The notes under the pieces are model-generated. The model worked only from the letters and a program-made list of their open reading frames with translations, was not told where the DNA came from and ran no database searches. From Gammaproteobacteria bacterium (GTDB lineage: Bacteria; Pseudomonadota; Gammaproteobacteria; UBA5335), in NCBI GenBank assembly GCA_011620145.1, contig WOZT01000294.1, positions 1 to 5,265 on the forward strand: 5,265 nucleotides of DNA, given 5' to 3'. Below are positions 1 to 5,260 of the stretch, in pieces. The translations under genes were made by a program, and so were the position numbers. Within the stretch, counting starts at the first letter, position 1, and the number at the start of each line of letters is the position of its first letter.

Positions 1-3
1 CTT

Positions 4-1221
4 GTGAACGATCAACTTCCCGCCGCTGGCCGCGTGGTTTCGGGCATGCGCCCCTCCGGCGCGCTGCACCTGGGCCACTACCACGGCGTGCTGAAAAACT
101 GGCTGCAGCTTCAGCAACAGACCGAATGCCTGTTCTTCGCCGCCGACTGGCATGCGTTGACCACGCATTATGAAAACCCGGGGCAGATCGCCCAGCTCAC
201 CTTCGAGATGGTGATCGACTGGCTGGCGGTGGGAATCGATCCGAACCAGGCCACGATTTTCGTCCAGTCCCAGGTTCCCGAACACGCCGAGCTGCACCTG
301 CTGCTGTCCATGATCACGCCCCTGAGCTGGCTGGAACGGGTGCCAACCTACAAGGACCAGCAGGAAAAGCTCAAGGAACGCGACCTGGCCACCTACGGTT
401 TCCTGGGCTACCCGGTGCTGCAGAGTGCGGACATCCTGATCTACCACGGCACCCGCGTGCCGGTGGGCGAGGATCAGGTGGCGCACGTGGAGCTCACCCG
501 CGAGATCGCGCGCCGCTTCAACCATCTCTTCGGCCGGGAAGCGGACCTTGAACAACGGGTTGAGGAAGCGCTACAGCGGCTGGACCCGAAAACCGTCCGG
601 CGCTACCGCGAACTGCGCCAGCGCTACCAGGAACAGGGCGATGGCGAGGCCTTGACCGCAGCGAGGGGACTGGTCGAGGCGCAGCGCGTGCTGGCCCCCG
701 ACGAGCGCCACCGCTTGCTGGGCTATCTGGAAGGCGGCGCGCGCCAGATCCTGGTCGAGCCCCAGGCGTTGTTGACGTCCGCCCCGCGCCTGCCGGGGAT
801 GGATGGCCAGAAAATGTCCAAGTCCTACGGCAACACCATCGCCCTGCGCGAACCTTTGGACCAGGTGGCCCAGAAACTGCGCACCATGCCCACGGACCCG
901 GCCCGGGTGCGCCGCACCGATCCGGGCGAACCCACCCGTTGCCCGGTCTGGGGACTGCATCAGGTTTATTCCGATGAAACCATGCAGAACTGGGTGCAAA
1001 CCGGTTGCCGCACTGCCGGCATCGGCTGCCTGGATTGCAAAAAACCCCTGATCGAGGCCATCACGGCCGAACTGGCGCCGATCCAGGCCCGCGCCCGGGC
1101 GTTCACCGAGGATCCGGCGCGCGTCGATACGATCCTGGCCGAAGGCGCCGAACGGGCCCGCGAGCAGGCCCGCGCCACTTTGACCGAGGTCCGCCAAGCC
1201 ATGGGATTGCGCGCCGCTTGA
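4..1221 (+). CDS. trpS: Tryptophan--tRNA ligase (TrpS), long form with probable Fe-S site
   Basis: Cytoplasmic class I aminoacyl-tRNA synthetase that charges tRNA-Trp with tryptophan using ATP. The 405-residue product has the Rossmann-fold start RVVSGMRPSGALHLGHYHG (residues 10-28, HIGH-type signature HLGH at 22-25), the conserved VGEDQVAHVELTREIARRFN block (154-173) and the KMSKS loop (270-274). About 90 residues separate the ELTREIA helix from KMSKS, against roughly 40 in E. coli TrpS, so there is a charged insertion of some 50-60 residues (about 180-255), as I recall for long gammaproteobacterial forms. C313, C335, C342 and C345 form C-x21-C-x6-C-x2-C, much like the [4Fe-4S] motif reported for Thermotoga maritima TrpRS. 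The GTG start at 4 is preferred because the ATG at 46 would remove the first beta strand. Only three bases precede the GTG, so no ribosome site is visible and a start further upstream cannot be excluded. The stop overlaps scpA. Confidence 0.97.
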   Translation: MNDQLPAAGRVVSGMRPSGALHLGHYHGVLKNWLQLQQQTECLFFAADWHALTTHYENPGQIAQLTFEMVIDWLAVGIDPNQATIFVQSQVPEHAELHLLLSMITPLSWLERVPTYKDQQEKLKERDLATYGFLGYPVLQSADILIYHGTRVPVGEDQVAHVELTREIARRFNHLFGREADLEQRVEEALQRLDPKTVRRYRELRQRYQEQGDGEALTAARGLVEAQRVLAPDERHRLLGYLEGGARQILVEPQALLTSAPRLPGMDGQKMSKSYGNTIALREPLDQVAQKLRTMPTDPARVRRTDPGEPTRCPVWGLHQVYSDETMQNWVQTGCRTAGIGCLDCKKPLIEAITAELAPIQARARAFTEDPARVDTILAEGAERAREQARATLTEVRQAMGLRAA

Positions 1222-2051
1222 TCGAGTCCGCCGCGCCGGGAACTGCAGTCCTTCCCGCCCCGCTGGTCCACGCCCGGGTGCGCGGCGAGTTGCTGACGCG
1301 CCTGCCGCAGGATCTCTACATCCCCCCCGACGCGCTGGAGGTGGTGCTGGAGAGTTTCGAAGGCCCGCTGGACCTGTTGCTCTACCTGATCCGGCGCCAG
1401 AACCTGGATATCCTGGACATCCCGGTGGCCGAAATCACCCGGCAGTACATGGGCTACATCGATCTGTTGCAATCGCTGCGCCTGGAACTGGCTGCGGAAT
1501 ACCTGCTGATGGCGGCCTGGCTGGCGGAGATCAAGTCGCGGCTGCTGCTGCCCCGTCCGCCCGTACAGGCGGATGAGGAAGCGGAGGATCCGCGGGCCGA
1601 ACTGGTGCGGCGGCTACAGGAATACGCCCGCATCCGCAGTGCGGCGGATCAGTTGGACGCCCTGCCGCGACTGGAACGGGATCTGTTTCCAATGGCGGTT
1701 GCCGTCCCGGAATGGGTTCCCGAACGCCCGCCGCCGCAGGTGGCCGCCCGCGATCTGGCCCTGGCCTTCGCGGCGCTGATCCAGCGCAGCGCCCTGTTCA
1801 CCCACCACACCATCCGCGGCGAGGTTCTCTCCATCCGCGAACGCATGTCAGCGGTGCTGGCGCGCCTCGATGGCGCAGCCGGCCCGCTGACCCTCGACGC
1901 CCTGTGGACTCGGCAAGAAGGCCGGCTGGGGCTGGTGGTGACTTTTCTGGCAGTCCTGGAGCTGATCCGGGAACAGCGCGTCACCGCGCACCAGCCCGAT
2001 CCTGCCGCCCCGTTCAGGCTGCAGCTCGCCGGAATTGATCCTGATGGATGA
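1218..2051 (+). CDS. scpA: Segregation and condensation protein A (ScpA, kleisin)
   Basis: Kleisin subunit that bridges the SMC heads and binds ScpB in the bacterial condensin, acting in chromosome compaction and segregation. The 277-residue product has the family's N-terminal SMC-neck signature FEGPLDLLLYLIRRQNLDI (47-65), then IPVAEITRQY and the helix LELAAEYLLMAAWLAEIKSR (89-108). An acidic linker follows (about 118-127), and a C-terminal winged helix (GRLGLVVTFLAVLELIREQ, 235-253) should contact the SMC head. There is no ATG near the expected start. I chose the TTG at 1218, which overlaps the trpS TGA as TTGA. It keeps about 20 residues before the RVRGEL segment, which related proteins also have. 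Only a weak GGGA (1203-1206) lies upstream, so initiation probably relies on coupling to trpS termination. GTG at 1278 is the main alternative. The identity is secure; the start is not. No smc gene is in the window. Confidence 0.95.
   Translation: MIESAAPGTAVLPAPLVHARVRGELLTRLPQDLYIPPDALEVVLESFEGPLDLLLYLIRRQNLDILDIPVAEITRQYMGYIDLLQSLRLELAAEYLLMAAWLAEIKSRLLLPRPPVQADEEAEDPRAELVRRLQEYARIRSAADQLDALPRLERDLFPMAVAVPEWVPERPPPQVAARDLALAFAALIQRSALFTHHTIRGEVLSIRERMSAVLARLDGAAGPLTLDALWTRQEGRLGLVVTFLAVLELIREQRVTAHQPDPAAPFRLQLAGIDPDG
2031..2034 (+). promoter_or_regulatory. Ribosome binding site of scpB
   Basis: GGAA lies nine bases before the ATG at 2044, inside the end of scpA. It decides the scpB start: the in-frame TTG at 2035 would directly abut this site and could not use it. 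The match to the anti-Shine-Dalgarno sequence is short. Confidence 0.5.
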
Positions 2052-2670
2052 ACGACCCGACCCCTGGGCGGAGGACCTCCGGGCAGAACGGGGGCGTATC
2101 CTGGAAGCGGCGCTCTCGGCTGCCGGCGAGCCGATCCCGGCGGCCCGACTGGCGAGCCTGTTTGCGCCCGAGCCCCTGAGCGCTGCGGAATTGTCCGCCG
2201 CCTTGACCTGGCTGATGGAAAGCTGCGCCCAGCGTGCGCTGGAGTTGGTGGAAGTGGCGGGCGGATGGCGCCTGCAGGTGCGCGCCCGCTATGCGCCCTA
2301 CGTGGCCCGCCTGCAGCCCGAACGCCCGGCGCGCTACTCCCGGGCCGTGATGGAAACGCTGGCCCTGATCGCCTATCGTCAGCCCATCACCCGCGGGGAA
2401 ATCGAGGCCGTGCGCGGCGTGGCGGTGAGTACGGGCATCCTGCGCACCTTGCTGGAGCGAGGCTGGATTCAGCAGATTGGCCACCTCGAACGCCCCGGCC
2501 GACCCGCATTGTATGGCACCACCCCGACCTTCCTCGCCGATCTGAATCTGCGCGCCCTGGCCGATCTGCCGCCATTGCCCGAGGCATCTGAAAACGACCC
2601 GGCCCCTATGCCCCCAATCACGGAGATTGCCGATGAAACCGTCCCGTCCGCAGCGGACCCGGCCCGCTGA
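2044..2670 (+). CDS. scpB: Segregation and condensation protein B (ScpB)
   Basis: Dimeric winged-helix subunit that binds the central linker of ScpA in the SMC-ScpAB complex on the nucleoid. The 208-residue product has a first winged-helix region (about 13-90) and a second containing the strongest family signature, ETLALIAYRQPITRGEIEAV (104-123). This continues as RGVAVSTGILRTLLERGWI and ends in the wing GRPALYGTTPTFL (152-164). Residues from about 175 onward are Pro/Ala/Glu-rich and probably disordered, as is common for ScpB tails. The ATG at 2044 overlaps scpA by eight bases and has GGAA nine bases upstream; an in-frame TTG at 2035 would add only three residues. The 3' end carries the rluB ribosome site and overlaps rluB by 38 bases, so the disordered tail also accommodates translation signals. 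The tight scpA-scpB pairing fits their obligate partnership. Confidence 0.96.
   Translation: MDERPDPWAEDLRAERGRILEAALSAAGEPIPAARLASLFAPEPLSAAELSAALTWLMESCAQRALELVEVAGGWRLQVRARYAPYVARLQPERPARYSRAVMETLALIAYRQPITRGEIEAVRGVAVSTGILRTLLERGWIQQIGHLERPGRPALYGTTPTFLADLNLRALADLPPLPEASENDPAPMPPITEIADETVPSAADPAR
2621..2625 (+). promoter_or_regulatory. Ribosome binding site of rluB inside scpB
   Basis: CGGAG lies seven bases before the ATG at 2633, a good Shine-Dalgarno core at good spacing. It supports ATG 2633 over the in-frame TTG at 2627, which would follow the site almost immediately. The site lies within the 3' coding part of scpB. Confidence 0.65.
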
Positions 2671-3538
2671 ACCCCGCCCGGCCACGCAAACCGCCGAGCG
2701 CATCCAGAAATGGCTGGCGGGGGCCGGACTCGGCTCGCGTCGGGAAATCGAAACCTGGATCAGCGAGGGTCGCATCCGGGTTGATGGCCTGCCCGCCACC
2801 CTGGGCCAGCGCCTGACGGGTCGGGAGCAGGTCACGCTCAACGGCCAGCCCCTGGTCTTGAAGGCCCAGGCCGCCCCGCGGGTGCTGATCTACCACAAGC
2901 CGGACGGAGAGGTCACCACCCGCCACGATCCGGAAGGCCGGCCCACGGTGTTCCAGAATCTGCCCCGCCTCAAGGGCGCGCGCTGGATCACCATCGGTCG
3001 GCTGGACGTGAACACCAGCGGCCTGTTGCTGTTCACCACCGACGGCGCCCTGGCCCACCGGCTGATGCACCCCAGCCATCAAATCCTGCGCAGCTACGCC
3101 GTGCGGGTGCTGGGCAGCGTCAGCGACGCCGTGCTGGCCCGGTTGCAGGAAGGGGTGATGCTGGAGGATGGGCCCGCCGCCTTCGAGAGTCTCACCGACG
3201 AAGGGGGGGACGGCGCCAACCACTGGTACCGGGTGAGCCTGGGCGAAGGGCGCAACCGCGAGGTACGGCGGTTGTGGGAATCCCAGGGCGTCGTGGTGAG
3301 CCGCCTGATCCGGGTCGGTTACGGCCCCATCGCCTTGCCCCCTGGCCTGCGTCGCGGCCAATCGATGGAATTGACGCCGGCCCAGTTCGCGCCGCTCTAC
3401 CAGGCGGTCGGCCTGACCGGCCCGGTGGAAACCCCCCGTCCACAGCGCACCCGGCCAGGCCGGCCCGGCACCCCCAAACCGCCCCGGGAATCGGCCACTC
3501 TGCCCTCCCGCCGCAGGCCGCCCACCCGCGCCAAATGA
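2633..3538 (+). CDS. rluB: 23S rRNA pseudouridine synthase RluB
   Basis: RsuA-family pseudouridine synthase. By homology to E. coli RluB it isomerises U2605 of 23S rRNA near the peptidyl transferase centre. The 301-residue product has a basic N-terminus, then an S4 RNA-binding domain (about 22-70: ERIQKWLAGAGLGSRREIE, then the RVDG turn). The catalytic domain carries YHKPDGEVTTRHDPEGRPTV (87-106), GRLDVNTSGLLLFTTDG (122-138) with catalytic Asp at D125, SYAVRV (154-159) and GEGRNREVRRLWE (204-216). The DPEGRPTVF segment and long basic tail favour RluB over RluE, RluF or RsuA. Residues 266-301 are Pro/Arg-rich and probably disordered, and repeat a heptapeptide also found at residues 5-11. The ATG at 2633 has CGGAG seven bases upstream. 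The gene overlaps scpB by 38 bases, and its stop overlaps the next start as ATGA. Position next to scpB is a common gammaproteobacterial arrangement. Confidence 0.94.
   Translation: MKPSRPQRTRPAEPRPATQTAERIQKWLAGAGLGSRREIETWISEGRIRVDGLPATLGQRLTGREQVTLNGQPLVLKAQAAPRVLIYHKPDGEVTTRHDPEGRPTVFQNLPRLKGARWITIGRLDVNTSGLLLFTTDGALAHRLMHPSHQILRSYAVRVLGSVSDAVLARLQEGVMLEDGPAAFESLTDEGGDGANHWYRVSLGEGRNREVRRLWESQGVVVSRLIRVGYGPIALPPGLRRGQSMELTPAQFAPLYQAVGLTGPVETPRPQRTRPGRPGTPKPPRESATLPSRRRPPTRAK
2645..2664 (+). repeat. Imperfect 20-base direct repeat, copy 1 (rluB 5' end)
   Basis: This 20-base stretch matches positions 3437-3456 at 18 of 20 bases, in the same reading frame. Both copies encode RPQRTRP. The two mismatches are at third codon positions. 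Copy 1 also lies in the scpB overlap, where it is read in a different frame. Confidence 0.7.
3437..3456 (+). repeat. Imperfect 20-base direct repeat, copy 2 (rluB 3' end)
   Basis: Second copy of the repeat at 2645-2664 (18 of 20 bases identical, both changes synonymous). It encodes RPQRTRP at residues 269-275, at the start of the basic C-terminal tail of RluB. The repeat may reflect a shared bias for basic, RNA-contacting residues or a small duplication. Confidence 0.7.
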
Positions 3539-4191
3539 ACCGGCTCTACGCCCGGCTGCTCGCGGCCTACGGCCCCCAGGGCTGGTGGCCGGCCGAATCA
3601 CCCTTCGAGGTGATGGTGGGCGCCATCCTCACCCAGAACACCACCTGGGTGCAGGTCATCCGGGCAATCGACCGCTTGCGGGACGAGGCGCTATTGGCGC
3701 CCACGGCGCTGCTTGACCTCTCGGTTGACGCATTGGCCGAACGCATCCGCCCCGCGGGTTACCCCAACGTCAAGGCCCGCCGGTTACAGGCCCTGTGCCA
3801 ATGGCTGGTCCGATCCGGTGGCCTGCCCGCGCTGGCGGAATGCGCCACGGACACGCTGCGCGCCGACCTGCTCGCCGTGCACGGCGTTGGACCGGAAACC
3901 GCCGACAGCATCCTGCTCTACGCCCTCGCGCGGCCCGTGTTCGTGATCGATGCCTATACCCGGCGCATCCTGTCGCGCTGCGGCCACATCGGGGGTCGGG
4001 AACCCTACGAAACCCTGCGCCGCGAGGTCGAGTCCAACTTGCGAACCGCCGATCCGGTCGCCGACTACAACGAGCTGCACGCCCTCATCGTGCAGCACGG
4101 CAAGATTGCCTGCCGGCCGCGCCCGCGCTGCGAGGCGTGCATACTGCGCACCGATTGCGCGGCCGCCCGAGAGGACCAGCGCCATGGATGA
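3535..4191 (+). CDS. Endonuclease III-superfamily DNA glycosylase (MagIII/COG2231-like)
   Basis: Helix-hairpin-helix-GPD base-excision glycosylase expected to remove a damaged base from DNA. The 218-residue product begins with YGPQGWWPAESPFEVMVGA (12-30) and LTQNTTWVQV (32-41), typical of the endonuclease III-related group. It has the hairpin LLAVHGVGPETADSILLYAL (112-131) and VIDAYTRRIL (137-146), with catalytic Asp at D139. C193, C199, C202 and C208 form a [4Fe-4S]-type set, C-x5-C-x2-C-x5-C, one residue tighter at the first gap than classical endonuclease III. The catalytic lysine of endonuclease III (GRKTAN) is Glu here (E121 in GPETAD). This suggests a monofunctional glycosylase without strong lyase activity, as in the MagIII 3-methyladenine group. 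The true substrate is unknown. The ATG overlaps the rluB stop as ATGA and has no clear ribosome site, so translation is probably coupled. It is not nth proper, so I give no symbol. Confidence 0.88.
   Translation: MNRLYARLLAAYGPQGWWPAESPFEVMVGAILTQNTTWVQVIRAIDRLRDEALLAPTALLDLSVDALAERIRPAGYPNVKARRLQALCQWLVRSGGLPALAECATDTLRADLLAVHGVGPETADSILLYALARPVFVIDAYTRRILSRCGHIGGREPYETLRREVESNLRTADPVADYNELHALIVQHGKIACRPRPRCEACILRTDCAAAREDQRHG
4169..4175 (+). promoter_or_regulatory. Ribosome binding site of the radical SAM gene
   Basis: GAGAGGA lies eight bases before the ATG at 4184, inside the end of the glycosylase gene. It is the strongest Shine-Dalgarno sequence in the window. It supports ATG 4184 over the in-frame ATG at 4193, and suggests the radical SAM protein can be made efficiently at this internal site. 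Confidence 0.65.
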
Positions 4192-5260
4192 CATGCCCCA
4201 ACGCCCCGCTCCACCCTTCAAAGGCCGCGGGGCGGTGCACAATCCGCCGGGCCGCTTTGAGATCCAAAGCGCCGAACGCGATCCCGAATTCGTCGAGACC
4301 GAGTCCCCCGACACCGTGCTGCTGGTGGACCACAGCCGCACGGTGCTGACCTTCAACCGCTCCCCCGACCTGCCCTTCGACCGCTCCATCAACCCGTACC
4401 GGGGCTGTGAACACGGCTGCGTTTACTGCTACGCCCGCCCCAGCCACGCCTTTCTCGGCCTGTCGCCGGGACTCGATTTCGAAACCCGCATCCTCCACAA
4501 GCCCGACGCCCCCGCCCAGCTCCAGCGCGAACTGGCGCAGCCCGGCTATCGGCCGGCGCCCATCGCCTTTGGCGTGAACACCGACGCCTACCAGCCCGTC
4601 GAACGCCGACTGCAACTCACCCGCCGCCTGCTGGAGGTATTGGCCGAGACCGAGCATCCCTTCATGCTCATCACCAAGGCCACCCTCATCGAGCGCGACC
4701 TGGATCTGCTCGCGCCCCTGGCCGCCCGCCAACTGGTGCAGGTGGGCATCACGCTCACCACGCTGGATGAAGCTCTGTCGCGGCGGCTGGAACCGCGCGC
4801 GGCTGGTCCGGCGCGGCGGCTCAAGGTCATTCGGCGACTGCGCGAGGCCGGCATCCCGGTGACCGTCTCCATCTCCCCGGTGATCCCGGCACTCACCGAT
4901 GCGGAACTGGAACGCATCCTCACCGCGGCGCGGGAGGCCGGCGCTCTGAGTGCCCACTACGGCCTGCTGCGCCTGCCCCATGAACTGGTGGAGGTCTTCA
5001 CCGCCTGGCTGCAGGCCCATGTGCCGGATCGCGCCGAACATGTCCTGAGCCTGTTGCGCCAGATGCACGGCGGATCGGTTTACCGCGCGGAATTCGGCGT
5101 GCGCCGGCGCGGCGCGGGCGTCTTCGCCGACCTTCTGGCCCAGCGTTTTGCCGTGGCCGCCCGCCGTCTGGGATTGGATGCCCCCCTGCCCCCCTTGGAT
5201 TGCACGCGCTTCCGCCCGCCCCGACTGGACGGGCAGATGGATTTGTTCGATTCGCCGTGA
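4184..5260 (+). CDS. PA0069-family radical SAM protein (SplB-like, COG1533)
   Basis: Predicted cytoplasmic radical SAM enzyme that binds a [4Fe-4S] cluster and S-adenosylmethionine. The 358-residue product has the family N-terminus (KGRGAVHNPPGRFE, 13-26), then SINPYRGCEHGCVYCYAR (68-85) containing the CxxxCxxC cluster cysteines C75, C79 and C82. A TIM-barrel region follows with GVNTDAYQPVE (130-140), LITKATLIERDLDLL (162-176), VQVGITLTT (185-193) and VTVSISPVIPALTD (226-239). The group is often labelled DNA repair photolyase because of distant similarity to spore photoproduct lyase, but its substrate is not established to my knowledge. The only other cysteine is C340 near the C-terminus, so no mid-protein cysteine resembles the hydrogen-donor Cys of SplB. 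It ends in QMDLF (351-355), which looks like a sliding-clamp peptide. It overlaps the upstream glycosylase gene by eight bases, which favours a shared repair role. Confidence 0.9.
   Translation: MDDMPQRPAPPFKGRGAVHNPPGRFEIQSAERDPEFVETESPDTVLLVDHSRTVLTFNRSPDLPFDRSINPYRGCEHGCVYCYARPSHAFLGLSPGLDFETRILHKPDAPAQLQRELAQPGYRPAPIAFGVNTDAYQPVERRLQLTRRLLEVLAETEHPFMLITKATLIERDLDLLAPLAARQLVQVGITLTTLDEALSRRLEPRAAGPARRLKVIRRLREAGIPVTVSISPVIPALTDAELERILTAAREAGALSAHYGLLRLPHELVEVFTAWLQAHVPDRAEHVLSLLRQMHGGSVYRAEFGVRRRGAGVFADLLAQRFAVAARRLGLDAPLPPLDCTRFRPPRLDGQMDLFDSP

Noticed and set aside
571..1197. Minus-strand open frame of about 208 codons opposite trpS
   Set aside because: It lies wholly opposite a well-supported trpS. 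Its product is low-complexity Gly/Ala/Arg/Gln-rich with no recognisable domain, as expected from high-GC third-position bias.
1005..1217. Upstream extension of the scpA frame inside trpS
   Set aside because: The extra 71 residues are Arg/Gly/Pro-rich without family similarity and lie out of frame within the conserved TrpS C-terminal part. ScpA proteins normally begin close to the FEGPLD segment.
2014..2841. Minus-strand open frame of about 275 codons opposite scpB and the rluB start
   Set aside because: It spans two real genes on the other strand, has no recognisable family motif and has the composition of an antisense shadow.
3203..3209. Run of seven G bases in rluB as a possible phase-variation or frameshift site
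   Set aside because: It encodes a Gly-Gly in a segment normally present in RluB (GGxGxNxWY type), the frame is intact on both sides, and runs this long are expected in GC-rich coding DNA. The seven-C run at 1322-1328 in scpA was dismissed for the same reason.
3274..3534. Upstream extension of the glycosylase frame inside rluB
   Set aside because: The extra 87 residues are Pro/Arg/Gly-rich with no domain. The ATG at 3535 coincides with the rluB stop and gives the usual family N-terminus.
2618..3601. Minus-strand open frame of about 327 codons opposite rluB
   Set aside because: Despite its length, the product is Gly/Gln/His/Ala-rich with no conserved motif, while the + strand encodes all RluB signatures. 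Long antisense frames are common at this GC content.
3950..4183. Upstream extension of the radical SAM frame inside the glycosylase gene
   Set aside because: The extra 78 residues are Arg/Ala/Ser-rich shadow sequence. The ATG at 4184 has a strong ribosome site and gives the expected family N-terminus.
4085..5068. Minus-strand open frame of about 327 codons opposite the radical SAM gene
   Set aside because: Gly/Gln/Val-rich translation with no domain; it also crosses the glycosylase/radical SAM junction, which a real gene would be unlikely to do here.
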